A stretch of 64,000 nucleotides of DNA from an uncultured Cohaesibacter sp. (GCF_963664735.1 NZ_OY761553.1:2371303-2435302); one strand, 5' to 3'. Shown: positions 8,508 to 18,451, counted from the first letter of the stretch. Numbers and translations: made by a program. Notes: generated from the sequence alone by a model not told the origin.

Positions 8508-9821
8508 TTACTTCAGGCTCTTGGGGGCCGGTGATCTTTGTTGGTGTCCGCCTAAACTCTCTTCTGTTTCTTGTTGCTGGCAAGATTTTTCAGAAGAATG
8601 GGAAGCGATAGGCAGTGTCAAAACAAAGCAGGCTCCCGGCTGCTCGTCATCGAAAGGTGCCAGATCAAGGCTGCCGCCATGGCTCTGAGCAATGGAGCGC
8701 GCAATGGCCAGGCCGAGACCCATGCCGTTGCGACGATCCGCATTGAAAGCTTTGAATAGATTTTTACGACTCGTGTCCGGTATTCCGGGGCCGCTATCCT
8801 TGAAGCGCACGATCATGCGGTCCCGATTGTCACCATCGCAGGAAGGGGCGACCTCAAGGGTTATCGTGATGGATTTTTCTTCCACCATCCGCAGGGCCTG
8901 AAAGGCATTGCGCAAGAGATTGAGGAAAATCTGTTCGATTTGAACCGGATCGACCCAAACCGGAGGAACCACATCGGGTGCGTCCAGATCTACCTGCACA
9001 TCAGTGGCTGAAAAGCCCACCAGAGCCAGTTCATGGGATTTGCGGATAATCTCCACAATATCGCAGGCGATGCGTTCTGGCGCCTTTTTCTCGATAATCG
9101 CACGAATGCGCTGAAGCAGTGAGGAGGATCTTTGCGCTTCCCTCACCGCACGACCGCACAGCTCAACCAGTTTATCGATTTCACTGCGGCTGCAAGGCTT
9201 GTTTTCATCGTAGCTTTGCAGCTTGCGCTCAATGGATTGCAGATAAAGGATGATCGCGGTAAGCGGCTGATTGAGCTCATGGGCGACGGTTGCGCCCATT
9301 TCGTCCATCGCATTAATGCGCGTCATCTGATTCAGTTCGGTTTGCAGATTGCGCAAATGCTCTTCGGCCTGCTTGCGCCCACGCAGGTCGCGCATAACAC
9401 CGATGAACTGCTTGCCATCTTCGGTGTCGGCCACACCGACTGACAAATCAAACGGGAAGGTCGAGCCGTTCTTGTGGCGCCCCACAACTTCGCGCCCGAT
9501 GCCGATGATGGAATGTTCTCCGGTGCGCAGATACCGATCAACCCAGCCATCGTGATGTTTGGCATATTGTGCCGGCATCAGGAGATCAACGGATTTTCCG
9601 ATCACCTCATCTGCGCTATATCCAAACATGAATTCTGAAGCCTTGTTAAAAAGAAGAATGCGAGACTGATCATCGATCAGGCAAACAGAATCGGCCGCAA
9701 CATCCAGAAGGGATGTCAGGCGCGAATCAAGTTCGCCAATAGGGCGAAATGGGCGCTCCTGCCTCTCATAGGCCTGAGTCTGCGCCCGTTTAGGTCCGTT
9801 GATGGTCACAGATCCATTCAT
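8508..9821 (-). CDS. fixL: Oxygen-sensing histidine kinase FixL (soluble, heme PAS)
   Basis: A 437-residue kinase with one PAS domain (about 32-150) and a HisKA/HATPase core. The PAS domain carries H90, R96 and R110 at the spacing of the heme ligand H200 and the distal-side R206 and R220 of Bradyrhizobium FixL, within the conserved IIGIGREVVGR segment, so heme-based O2 sensing is well supported. The phosphorylated histidine is H181 in AHELNQPLTA, and the G boxes include DSGPGIPD and GMGLGLAI. There are no membrane helices, unlike Sinorhizobium FixL, and only one PAS domain, fewer than Bradyrhizobium FixL. Deoxy heme should switch on autophosphorylation and transfer to FixJ, encoded 19 bp downstream. 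Confidence 0.95.
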   Translation of the reverse strand: MNGSVTINGPKRAQTQAYERQERPFRPIGELDSRLTSLLDVAADSVCLIDDQSRILLFNKASEFMFGYSADEVIGKSVDLLMPAQYAKHHDGWVDRYLRTGEHSIIGIGREVVGRHKNGSTFPFDLSVGVADTEDGKQFIGVMRDLRGRKQAEEHLRNLQTELNQMTRINAMDEMGATVAHELNQPLTAIILYLQSIERKLQSYDENKPCSRSEIDKLVELCGRAVREAQRSSSLLQRIRAIIEKKAPERIACDIVEIIRKSHELALVGFSATDVQVDLDAPDVVPPVWVDPVQIEQIFLNLLRNAFQALRMVEEKSITITLEVAPSCDGDNRDRMIVRFKDSGPGIPDTSRKNLFKAFNADRRNGMGLGLAIARSIAQSHGGSLDLAPFDDEQPGACFVLTLPIASHSSEKSCQQQETEESLGGHQQRSPAPKSLK

Positions 9822-9897
9822 TCTCTTGGCTTTGTTGACTGGTATCAGACTTGAAAGCGTGTGGAATTTATATTCTACCGGCTGAAACTAGTTATTT

Positions 9898-11112
9898 TTA
9901 CCGAGCTAACCAGCGGGTCATTCGGGAAATTGCCAGATCCAGTCTGTCCGGATTTGTTGCGAAACATAGTCGCATAAATGCGGACCCGCTTTGACCAAAC
10001 GCAAACCCAGGCGCCAATCCAACATTTGCTTCATCAACAAGGCGTTTGACGGTTAAAGTTGTATCACCCTCGCCTTCAAGGCCGAAAAAGAAGTAGAAAC
10101 TGCCCATTGGAGGGGCAAAACGAACAGCATTCTGACCATTAAATGCTGTGAGCAACTTTTCCCGACCAACGCGCGCACGCTCAATTTGCTCTGCAATAAA
10201 CAATTCACCTTCATTCAATGCAACGGTGGCTGCCTTTTGCATGAAAGGTGCAACACCGGATGTGGAACACTGAATGAGATTGCCGATCAGCGGCTCAAGG
10301 GAAACCGGAGCACCGATCCAGCCAACACGCCAGCCCGTCATAGCCCAGTTCTTCGACATGCTGTTGACGAACAGGATTTTGTCATCATCCTCTGCGATTT
10401 CGTAGAAGGACGGAGCAACGTCACGATCTTCGCCATAGTAGAAACGGGTGTAAATCTCGTCGGCGATGATCCAGATATTTTTCTTGCGGGCAAAATCGAG
10501 AATCGCTTTCAAATCATCAAGGGTCGCAACCCAGCCGGTGGGGTTGTTCGGCGTATTGATGAACAGAGCTCTTGTCTTTTCCGTACAGGCATCAAACAAC
10601 TCATCAATGTCCAGCTTCCAGCCCTCAGGGTGGAAATGCAATGCCAGATCAACAGGTTTGCCTCCAGCAACAACCACAGCGGAGCGAATATTGGTCCAGG
10701 CCGGTGACGGCACGATCACCTCTTCACCAGAGCTGATCACCATGCGCACCGCCATCTGGATGGCCTGCATTCCCGACCCCGTGACAGAAAAGCGATAGGG
10801 ATCGAACGGGCGGCCATAGAGCCGCTCATGGTAGGCCGCAATCGCCTCGCGCAGAGCCGGAACCCCGTTCTGGTATGTGTAGAAGGTATCACCAGTTTCC
10901 AGTGCCTCTTCAGCCACCTTGCAAATGAAATCTGGCGTAGGCAGTGCGCCTTCACCGATCCAAAGCGGAATAACGTCCCCTTTTCCCTGGGCATAGTTTT
11001 TGATGCCAATAATGCCACTGCCGGGTGCATTTTGCGCTTCTGTGCTGAGAGAATTAAATAGGTCCGAATTTTCGAATGGAGTTGTAGAAACAGGATTTGG
11101 TTTGTTCATCAT
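9898..11112 (-). CDS. Class I/II PLP-dependent aminotransferase
   Basis: A 404-residue fold-type I aminotransferase. The PLP lysine is K254 in SMSKNWAMTGWRVGW, with the family landmarks NTPNNPTG (186-193), IIADEIY near 218 and the C-terminal arginine in FMRLCFA that binds the substrate carboxylate. It resembles the aspartate aminotransferase subgroup with broad amino acid specificity; the exact donor cannot be read from sequence. The gene ends 76 bp before fixL in the same direction and may share readthrough, but its product has no evident link to oxygen sensing. Start ATG 11112 or the adjacent ATG 11109. Confidence 0.9.
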   Translation of the reverse strand: MMNKPNPVSTTPFENSDLFNSLSTEAQNAPGSGIIGIKNYAQGKGDVIPLWIGEGALPTPDFICKVAEEALETGDTFYTYQNGVPALREAIAAYHERLYGRPFDPYRFSVTGSGMQAIQMAVRMVISSGEEVIVPSPAWTNIRSAVVVAGGKPVDLALHFHPEGWKLDIDELFDACTEKTRALFINTPNNPTGWVATLDDLKAILDFARKKNIWIIADEIYTRFYYGEDRDVAPSFYEIAEDDDKILFVNSMSKNWAMTGWRVGWIGAPVSLEPLIGNLIQCSTSGVAPFMQKAATVALNEGELFIAEQIERARVGREKLLTAFNGQNAVRFAPPMGSFYFFFGLEGEGDTTLTVKRLVDEANVGLAPGFAFGQSGSAFMRLCFATNPDRLDLAISRMTRWLAR

Positions 11113-11501
11113 CGGCTCTGGAATGGATTGGTGCTTCCTCTGAAATTATTTTTATTCAGTAAAAAGACTATGGGAAGGAGACGCCTGCCTGAGAGCAGGA
11201 CCGCCTATCATTGCTGCTTTTGTCTAAATAGTGCAACAACAGGATCAGGACTTTGTGTTGCGCGCTGACCGTCATCGCAATGGTTTTCCACCAAAATGAC
11301 ATTCCACAGGACAAACCGCGACGAAAACTCTGCAGCTATCGATAAAACGAGCAATTATCTCCGGTAGCCAAGCTCTTACCCCCAATTGTTTGCAGTTGTC
11401 CTTAAAAATTGGTCTAAATGCGCCGTCATCTCCAGCTCTTTATGGTGCCATTGATTTTTCTTGTGCTATATCTTTGAAGACTCGAACAAGGATCAGGCTT
11501 C
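11113..11501. other. Divergent promoter region, aminotransferase / hybrid kinase
   Basis: 389 bases holding two divergent promoters. The only local structure is a small hairpin CCTGC-N6-GCAGG at 11184-11199. I see no recognised operator and no gene. Confidence 0.5.
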
Positions 11502-14500
11502 ATGCTTCAGGGCTGGATGGTTGTTCTGACAACCCTTCTTTATATCGGGCTGCTGTTTGCGATTGCGTCTTACGGCGACCATAGGGCGCGGAACAAAACC
11601 GCCGAGCAGCGACATCCAAGCCTGTATGCGCTTTCGCTTGCGGTCTATTGTACCAGCTGGACCTTTTTTGGTTCGGTCGGCATGGCAAAAGCCAGTGGTC
11701 TGGATTTTCTGACAATCTATATCGGCCCTGTCATCGTTTTCACGCTGGGCTATCCGCTTGTCTGGCGCATCATTCGATTGTCAAAGACCGAACGCATTAC
11801 CTCGATTGCGGACTTTCTGGGTGCGCGATACGGCAAAAACCAGCAGGTCGCAGCGGTTGCAACCATTATCGCGGTTGTCGGCACAATGCCTTATATCGCA
11901 CTACAGCTAAAAGCGGTTGCCACGTCCGTCTCGACCTTGATCCAGCACATGAATATCGTCTTTCCAAACGGCTCGGTGCCGGTGCTGGCCGATATTGCCT
12001 TTTTCGTTGCTCTGGCCATGGCTGTGTTTGCCATATTGTTCGGCACGCGCCATGCCGACGCGACAGAGCATCAGGGCGGGTTGATCCTTGCCGTAGCGGC
12101 AGAGAGCGTCGTCAAGCTCATTGCATTTCTAGCGGTTGGTCTGTTCGTGACCTTTTCGATCTTTGACGGCCCGTTCGATCTGTTCGCACAAGCCGCCGCC
12201 GAGGGCATCTCTATCCATGGGTTGGAAGAGGGGCCAGACGCAATCCACTGGATCGTGCTGTCAATATTGTCCGCCAGCGCAGCTTTGCTCTTGCCGCGGC
12301 AGTTCCATGTTGCCGTGGTTGAAAACACATCGAAGAAATCCCTCATCCGTGCCACCTGGCTGTTTCCGCTTTATCTGGTTGGGATCAATCTTTTCGTCAT
12401 TCCGATCACGCTTGCCGGTCAGCTCATTCTTGGTCCCGGAGTGGATGCGGACAGCTACGTGCTCAGCCTGCCCATGGCCGTTAACGCAGATGCAATAACG
12501 CTGATTGCCTTTCTGGGGGGACTGTCCGCAGCAACCGCGATGGTCATCGTTTCCTCGGTTGCCCTCGCAATCATGATTTCCAACGATCTGGTGATCCCGC
12601 TCATTCTGCGCCGCCATGCCGACGAAGCGATCAACGCGCCAGGCATGGGGCGGCTTCTGCTCAATGTTAGACGGGTGGCGATCCTTGCCCTGTTCACGCT
12701 GGCCTATGCCTTCTACCGTCTGGCGGTGAACAACAGCTCATTGGCACAGATCGGTTTGATCGCTTTTGCAGCCATGGCGCAGTTTCTGCCAGCCCTTATC
12801 GGCGGACTTATCTGGAAACGCGCCAACGCACGGGGCGCTATCGCAGGCCTCGTTGTTGGTTTCATCATCTGGGCCTATACGCTGCTGCTGCCGATGTTCG
12901 CACAGTCCGGCCTGTTCCCGACAGGTTTCTTGACCCATGGACCACTCGGCATCGAGTTTCTCAAGCCCCAAGCCCTGCTTGGCACAGACCTCCCGCCGCT
13001 GTTGCATGGTGTTTTCTGGAGCCTTTTGTTCAACATCATTGCCTACTCGGCGGGCTCGGTTTCCAGACAGCCAGAGCTGATCGAACGTTTGCAGGCCAAT
13101 CTGTTCGTGCCCGATGAATTGCGCCCGTCACCAAACCTGCGTTTGTGGCGTTCCATGCTGTCTGTTGGCGATCTTGAAGACATGGTCGCCCGTTATCTGG
13201 GCGCTGAACGCACGCTTCGAAGCTTTCGCTCGCACGCTCAGGAACGGGACATCATCTATGACCGCAACATGGAGGTTGATCCCCAATTCATGCGGTTTGC
13301 AGAGCAACTGCTCGCAAGCGCCATTGGCGCGGCATCCTCGCGCCTGCTCATGAGCTTGCTGCTCAAGCGCCGGGAAAGCTCGCCCAAGGGCACGATGAAG
13401 CTGCTTGATGATGCATCCGAAGCGCTTCACTACAACCGTGACATCCTGCAGACGGCGCTCAATCATGTACGGCAGGGCATCGCGGTGTTTGACGAAGATC
13501 TGCGCCTTACCTTGTGGAACCGCCCGTTTAGGGATCTCCTGGGCATTCCGGCGGAGTTCGGACAGGTCGGCACACACCTTTCCTCGATTTTGAGTCATAT
13601 TGCAGCGCGTGGAGATCTGGGGGAAGGTCCGGTAGAAGAGCTTGTCAGCCATCGGATCGATCTCATTGTGGTGCAGCAAGCGCCCTATCAGGAGAGCATG
13701 TCGGGCTCCAACATCACCCTTGATATTCGCGCCAACTCCATGCCCGATGGTGGCATAGTGATAACCTTCACCGATGTGTCGGAACGGGTGCGGGCAGAAC
13801 GGGCGCTGGAAGCGGCCAATGAGTCTCTGGAGCGCCGGGTGAAAGATCGTACCCGCGAGCTGATGCATCTCAACGACGCCCTGCGCAGCGCCAAGCAGGA
13901 AGCGGAAGAAGCCAGTGTCTCCAAAACACGCTTTCTGGCAGCTGCCGGGCATGACATCATGCAACCGATGAACGCTGCTCGTCTTTACACGACAGCACTC
14001 GTCAATCGTCTGGAGGCCCTCGCCAAGGCAGACGAAGATAATCAGGGGCTTGCGGAAAGTGCAGTGATGTCAACCAATATCGACAGCTCGCTGGAAGCGG
14101 TTGAAGATATTCTGGCCGCCTTGCTTGACATTGCACGCCTTGACTCCGGTGCCATGAAGCCGCAGCTATCGGCCTTCCCGATTGATGAAATGCTCGACCG
14201 GATGCGGATCGACTTTGAACCGCAAGCCAAGGAAAAAGGCCTCAAGCTGAAAATCGTCTCGTGCGGATTGCATGTTCGTTCTGACAAGCATCTGTTGCGC
14301 CGACTGTTGCAAAACCTGATCTCCAACGCCATCAAATACACGCCGGAAGGTGTGGTTCTGGTCGGCTGTCGCCGCTTTGAGGGCGCGATCGAGGTTCAGG
14401 TGCATGATACCGGTGTGGGCATTCCTCCCGAGCGGCAGGAAGAGATATTCCTCGAATTCCAACGTCTTGACGAGGGCGCCCGCATTGCCAGCGGTCTGGG

Positions 14501-15059
14501 GCTTGGCCTCTCTATCGTTGATCGCATTTCCAAGGTGCTTGATCATCCGATCCGCCTGATGTCGACGCCGGGTAAGGGCTCTGCCTTTGCCATCAAGCTA
14601 CCGGCATTCCGGTTGCTACACAGTGCCAGCCGTGCCGAAGCTCCTCGGTCCATGGTCAATCAGCCCCTTAGCGAGCTTCGCATCCTCTGCGTTGACAATG
14701 AACCCGTTATTCAGGACGGCATGAAGGTCATGCTTGAAGGCTGGGGCTGTGATGTCCTGACTGCAGCCTCTCTGGAAGAAGCCGAGAAGGTTCTGGAAGA
14801 AAGCGGCAAGGCGCCAGACGGTATTTTGATCGATTACCATCTTGATGAAATGCTCGGTACTGAGGCTTGCGAACAACTGCGTGCAAAATTCGGACAAGAC
14901 ATCATGGCTAGCCTGATCACGGCAGATCGCACGACAGAGGTGCGTGACGAAGCAAAGTCGAAGGACATGGCCCTGCTTAACAAACCGGTCAAGCCCGCCC
15001 AGCTGCGTGCTCTTCTCAACACATGGAACATGACAGTGATCCGCAAGCGTGGGCAATAA
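11502..15059 (+). CDS. Hybrid histidine kinase with SLC5 (Na+/solute symporter) sensor domain
   Basis: A 1185-residue CbrA-like protein. Residues 1 to about 540 form a sodium/solute symporter (SLC5) module with about 13 helices; a PAS domain (about 645-765) and coiled coil follow; HisKA has H817 in AAGHDIMQPMNAA; the HATPase has NLISNAIKYTP, DTGVGIP and GLGLGLSI; a C-terminal receiver domain has phosphoacceptor D1111 in ILIDYHLDE and a KP pair near 1163. The transporter part may sense a substrate by binding or carrying it. ATG 11502 follows AAGGA by 9 bases. The LuxR-type regulator on the opposite strand at 15180 is the obvious candidate partner, as such kinases are often next to such regulators. 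Confidence 0.93.
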   Translation: MLQGWMVVLTTLLYIGLLFAIASYGDHRARNKTAEQRHPSLYALSLAVYCTSWTFFGSVGMAKASGLDFLTIYIGPVIVFTLGYPLVWRIIRLSKTERITSIADFLGARYGKNQQVAAVATIIAVVGTMPYIALQLKAVATSVSTLIQHMNIVFPNGSVPVLADIAFFVALAMAVFAILFGTRHADATEHQGGLILAVAAESVVKLIAFLAVGLFVTFSIFDGPFDLFAQAAAEGISIHGLEEGPDAIHWIVLSILSASAALLLPRQFHVAVVENTSKKSLIRATWLFPLYLVGINLFVIPITLAGQLILGPGVDADSYVLSLPMAVNADAITLIAFLGGLSAATAMVIVSSVALAIMISNDLVIPLILRRHADEAINAPGMGRLLLNVRRVAILALFTLAYAFYRLAVNNSSLAQIGLIAFAAMAQFLPALIGGLIWKRANARGAIAGLVVGFIIWAYTLLLPMFAQSGLFPTGFLTHGPLGIEFLKPQALLGTDLPPLLHGVFWSLLFNIIAYSAGSVSRQPELIERLQANLFVPDELRPSPNLRLWRSMLSVGDLEDMVARYLGAERTLRSFRSHAQERDIIYDRNMEVDPQFMRFAEQLLASAIGAASSRLLMSLLLKRRESSPKGTMKLLDDASEALHYNRDILQTALNHVRQGIAVFDEDLRLTLWNRPFRDLLGIPAEFGQVGTHLSSILSHIAARGDLGEGPVEELVSHRIDLIVVQQAPYQESMSGSNITLDIRANSMPDGGIVITFTDVSERVRAERALEAANESLERRVKDRTRELMHLNDALRSAKQEAEEASVSKTRFLAAAGHDIMQPMNAARLYTTALVNRLEALAKADEDNQGLAESAVMSTNIDSSLEAVEDILAALLDIARLDSGAMKPQLSAFPIDEMLDRMRIDFEPQAKEKGLKLKIVSCGLHVRSDKHLLRRLLQNLISNAIKYTPEGVVLVGCRRFEGAIEVQVHDTGVGIPPERQEEIFLEFQRLDEGARIASGLGLGLSIVDRISKVLDHPIRLMSTPGKGSAFAIKLPAFRLLHSASRAEAPRSMVNQPLSELRILCVDNEPVIQDGMKVMLEGWGCDVLTAASLEEAEKVLEESGKAPDGILIDYHLDEMLGTEACEQLRAKFGQDIMASLITADRTTEVRDEAKSKDMALLNKPVKPAQLRALLNTWNMTVIRKRGQ

Positions 15060-15112
15060 ACGTTGGGCCAAGGGCTAATTGCCTTGCGGCTTCATTGCTC
15101 GTTTCTTGGGAT

Positions 15113-15150
15113 AAAAAAGCCCACGCTGCGTAACAGCGTGGGCTTTTTTT
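15113..15150. terminator. Bidirectional intrinsic terminator
   Basis: Stem GCCCACGCTG (15119-15128) with CAGCGTGGGC (15134-15143), loop CGTAA, flanked by six A on the left and seven T on the right, so it can end both the hybrid kinase (+) and the LuxR-type regulator (-). Confidence 0.95.
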
Positions 15151-15179
15151 ATCATAAACCAGGGTAGAGGTTTTATGAA

Positions 15180-15851
15180 TTAACTCTTTGCACCGATTGC
15201 CTGCCACTGACCCGCTTCGATCTTGGCGGCAGCAATAACGGCTTGTGTGCGGCTGTCCACGTTGAGCTTCTGCAGGATCGCAGATACGTGAGCCTTGACG
15301 GTGGCTTCGGAAACGCTGAGCTCATAGGCGATCTGCTTGTTGAGCAGGCCCTCGGAGAGCATCATGAGAACGCGCACCTGCTGTGGTGTCAGCGTGTTGA
15401 GGCGCTCAACCAGATCCGTGATTTCATCGCTATAAGGAGCGCTGAGATCAATGCTTTCCGGCACCCAGGTTTCACCATTAAGCACGGCGCGGATGCCCTG
15501 CGCGATGTCATCAATCGGCAAAGACTTCGGAATGAAGCCGGACGCACCGAATTCCATGCAACGACGAATTGTTGGCACATCTTCGCTTGCAGATACGATG
15601 ACCACCGGAACTGATGGATATTGAGCGCGCAAATAAAGCAGCCCTGAAAAGCCACGAACCCCAGGCATGGAAAGGTCTAGTAAAACGAGATCCATATCTT
15701 CTGATTGTTCTAGCTTTTCGCCGACCTCTTCAAGGGTTCCGGCTTCATGGATCGCAATCTGATCGAAGATCGTCTCCAGTGTCTGTCGTAACGCCCCTCG
15801 GAACAAAGGATGATCGTCCGCGATGATAATATTAAGCGACGCCTGTTGCAC
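15180..15851 (-). CDS. NarL/LuxR-family response regulator
   Basis: A 223-residue two-domain regulator: receiver (about 6-125) with DD at 11-12, phosphoacceptor aspartate in LVLLDLSMPG near 58 and the lysine in GFIPKSLP; then a LuxR helix-turn-helix (about 150-210) with LTPQQVRVLMMLSEG and SVSEATVKAHVSAI. It starts at GTG 15851, 7 bases after GGAGGA. Convergent with the SLC5 hybrid kinase and sharing its terminator, it is likely the output regulator of that kinase. Target genes are not evident in the window. The family includes AgmR/ErbR-like regulators of alcohol and carbon use; which of these it matches cannot be told here. Confidence 0.9.
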   Translation of the reverse strand: MQQASLNIIIADDHPLFRGALRQTLETIFDQIAIHEAGTLEEVGEKLEQSEDMDLVLLDLSMPGVRGFSGLLYLRAQYPSVPVVIVSASEDVPTIRRCMEFGASGFIPKSLPIDDIAQGIRAVLNGETWVPESIDLSAPYSDEITDLVERLNTLTPQQVRVLMMLSEGLLNKQIAYELSVSEATVKAHVSAILQKLNVDSRTQAVIAAAKIEAGQWQAIGAKS

Positions 15852-16617
15852 TTTCGGTCCTCCCCAGCGACTGAATAGAATGATCGCCCCCTGCTATGAG
15901 AGAAACGATGTCATTCTCTTAAGCGTACTATCAAACCGTGAAACCATATGGCTTCCGTTGGATGAATACGCGCAACCAACTATACTCAAAGCCTCACCCG
16001 CAAGCAGATGAGGTGCCCCGACAAAGGGGCAATCAGGACAAGCAGCAAGAGCAAACAACCAGCTCATCAAATTCATTGAGCAAGCCGCACAAAGCTGCTG
16101 CTTGGGCCCAAGCACCGAATTTTGTCAGCTTGTTGCAAAACCATTTACCCGAATAGGTTGCTTTTCAAAAGTTCGGCTACTTTAGTACAAACTATGAGCG
16201 GTTGCATTGCAGTTGGCAAGTCATAGCTGCGATATATTGGTAATTTCATCCATTTAATCAGATATTTCTCCCTAAATGCTCGAGATTTGTACAACTCCTT
16301 GGGGAAATTACTTTGCGCGCTCACAATTTGCGCAATTGCAGAATGCGCTTGCTGTTTTCCGCATCAGGAATCAGTGTTTACACCAGTGTGGCCCCTCATT
16401 TCTCCACAGCTTGGCACGACAGCCAGATCACGTCTTAGTGCAATCACTTTTGCCCAACAGAGGAGACATCTGTTCGTAACATTCCCCCCATACATTGCGA
16501 CCGAAATTCGGTTTTGAAGCGGGGCAGCGTCACGCTTTGGTTATTTTCGCCGACGAGTAGCTGACGGTCGAGAAAGCCTTGGGCCCTCGTCCATGGAAAG
16601 ACAGTGAGACCCTGACC
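15852..16617. other. Long intergenic region without a recognisable gene
   Basis: 766 bases, the longest gap in the window. Several short open frames exist on both strands, but none has a credible ribosome site together with a recognisable or compositionally convincing protein. Minor structures: GCCCC-N6-GGGGC at 16013-16028 and ACCGAAATTCGGT near 16500. It may hold the promoters of the two divergent genes or an undetected RNA. Confidence 0.5.
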
Positions 16618-17643
16618 ATGAAATTGTTGGAAACGGCAACTTGCTCTCAATTACCTCAGGTTGACCCTTCTCTTGCCGACGCTATCATCCACGCAGACAA
16701 GACTGCGCACAAACATAGGGAATTTTTCGAGGCGATTGAGGCGCTCCACCTGATCGAGATCGGAGGTGAAATGCAGTCTCCTCAAATTCCGAAAGATCAC
16801 CTCACCGTAGCCGCATGGAACATGCAGCGCTGCCTTTTTCCCGAACAGAGTGCTGATCTGCTCAGGCCTCTAGACCCAGATATCATCCTTGTATCAGAGA
16901 TGGATTGTGGCATGGCCAGAACCCACCAGCGCCATACCACAAAAGCGTTGGCCGATAGCCTGAACATGCGTTACGCCTTCGGGGTCGAGTTTTTTGAGCT
17001 CGGGCTCGGCAATGATCTTGAACGACGGCTGGCAGCAGATGATCACAATGAGCTTGGCTGGCATGGCAATGCGCTCCTTACCAAAGAAGAGCCCTCCCAG
17101 TTGGCCCTTATTCGCCTTGATGATTCCGGTCTGTGGTTCTGCCCGGATGATGAGCTCACAAATGCCAGCGTTCTAAAACAACCACGCATTGGGGGGCGTT
17201 GTGCCATCGCGGCCATTCTGCCCACAATAAACGGGGATATTTGCGCGGTGTCCGTCCATTTGGAGAGTCTGGATGATCCATCCATTCGGCTTGCGCAATT
17301 TGAACGGTTAATTGCAGCGCTGGATATCTTTGCCCCAGATATGCCCACCCTCATCGGCGGCGACCTCAATACCTCCTCCTGTCCTGGAGGCAATGGTGGC
17401 GCTCAGCCAGAGCCACTTTTCAGAGCCGCAGAGCGCCACAGGTTCGACTGGAGCAACAATGCCAAAGGCGATACCACAAGGCACAGCCTGCTAACCTACA
17501 AACCGCGCCCATCCAAAAAACTCGACTGGTTTTGCGCACGTGGATTTCGCCCAAAAGGCGCGGACATATTGGCGGCAACCAATGAGGCGGGAAAAGCGCT
17601 GTCAGACCATGAGGTCATTTTGGGGCACTTTGAGAGAATTTAG
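16618..17643 (+). CDS. Endonuclease/exonuclease/phosphatase (EEP) family hydrolase
   Basis: A 341-residue protein of the EEP fold, metal-dependent phosphodiesterases acting on nucleic acids or phospho-esters. Visible landmarks in order: VAAWNMQRC (the first metal Asn), SEMDCG (metal Glu), VSVHLES, GGDLNTSS (catalytic Asp and Asn), and the terminal SDHEVILGHF (Asp-His pair). The frame is open back to a TTG at 16579 inside a GC-rich stretch, but the ATG at 16618 is the better start. No signal peptide is seen, so a cytoplasmic enzyme is likely. The substrate cannot be read from the sequence. It is convergent with the coiled-coil gene at 17671. Confidence 0.85.
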   Translation: MKLLETATCSQLPQVDPSLADAIIHADKTAHKHREFFEAIEALHLIEIGGEMQSPQIPKDHLTVAAWNMQRCLFPEQSADLLRPLDPDIILVSEMDCGMARTHQRHTTKALADSLNMRYAFGVEFFELGLGNDLERRLAADDHNELGWHGNALLTKEEPSQLALIRLDDSGLWFCPDDELTNASVLKQPRIGGRCAIAAILPTINGDICAVSVHLESLDDPSIRLAQFERLIAALDIFAPDMPTLIGGDLNTSSCPGGNGGAQPEPLFRAAERHRFDWSNNAKGDTTRHSLLTYKPRPSKKLDWFCARGFRPKGADILAATNEAGKALSDHEVILGHFERI

Positions 17644-17670
17644 GCCATAAACAGACAAGGGGTCCGGCGC

Positions 17671-18348
17671 TCAAACCCTATTGTCATCAAACTCTTTGCG
17701 AAACTCTTTCACGACCCCGAAAAAGCGGCGCATCATTGCCTCTCCCATGTCGAGGAAGCGTTCGAACTCGTTAAGCTCTTGCTGTTGTCGTTCGGCCTTT
17801 TGGCTTTCCTTTTCAATAGCTTTGGAAGCGCTATCCGTGTCCGGCTTGGGATTTGCGTCATTTTCAGCCTGTTTTTCTGGCTCATCGGCAGGAATGATCT
17901 GGATATTCATTTTCTTGCCGCTGCTTTGCTTTTCGGTCTTGGTGGATTGGGATGGAGCTTTGTCATCCGGTTTCTTGAGCGCTTCAATCGTGGCGGCTTG
18001 CTCGATGGTGCGCTGTTCCAGCCGGTCAATACGCCTTGTCAGATAGTCGACCTTGTCCTCAAGAAGCATGTTGAGGCGGCGCTGCAAATCGAGATCAGTC
18101 GCAAGCCGTTCCATTTCGCTCAAAAGCGGGGCTCTTAAATCCTCAATGTCACGCTCTGTCAGTTTGCGCGCAGCTTCATCAGACGAAGCAGCGTTCAAAC
18201 CGGAGGAACTGGTCGCCGGAGCAATATCCCGAGCATGAGAGAGGGTCGGCGTCAGGAATGCGAAAGTCAGCAGGATGAAAAGGGCAAGCGCAGGAAAGAC
18301 GCTGCGGGCGCAGATTTTGTTCGTCGTCAAAAAAAGGGCGTCAAACAT
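17671..18348 (-). CDS. Secreted or membrane-anchored coiled-coil protein
   Basis: A 225-residue protein of unknown function. ATG 18348 follows AGGA at good spacing; a longer in-frame start exists but would bury the signal sequence. Residues 1-38 are an N-terminal membrane segment ending TPTLSHA, a plausible signal peptidase site. Then come a coiled coil rich in L, E and R (about 55-125, with a heptad pattern around LLEDKVDYLTRRIDRLEQR), a lysine/glutamate/proline-rich linker, and a second charged helix up to the C-terminus. It probably acts in the periplasm. It lies 103 bp downstream of the DUF2336 gene on the same strand. Confidence 0.7.
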   Translation of the reverse strand: MFDALFLTTNKICARSVFPALALFILLTFAFLTPTLSHARDIAPATSSSGLNAASSDEAARKLTERDIEDLRAPLLSEMERLATDLDLQRRLNMLLEDKVDYLTRRIDRLEQRTIEQAATIEALKKPDDKAPSQSTKTEKQSSGKKMNIQIIPADEPEKQAENDANPKPDTDSASKAIEKESQKAERQQQELNEFERFLDMGEAMMRRFFGVVKEFRKEFDDNRV

Positions 18349-18451
18349 GGAAAATCCTGTGTACTGGGCTGTCGCGCGGGATCGCATTTCATTCGGAAAT
18401 TGCAAGCCTCACGGGATTCTATCAGATCAAGGACCAAATTTGTATTGGAAA

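Noticed and set aside
13128-13964. 278-codon open frame opposite the hybrid kinase
   Set aside because: Antisense to a well-defined kinase gene; no domain and no ribosome site.
15894-16115. Possible 73-codon gene on the minus strand in the long intergenic region
   Set aside because: No ribosome site, no recognisable domain, and an overlapping open frame on the other strand.
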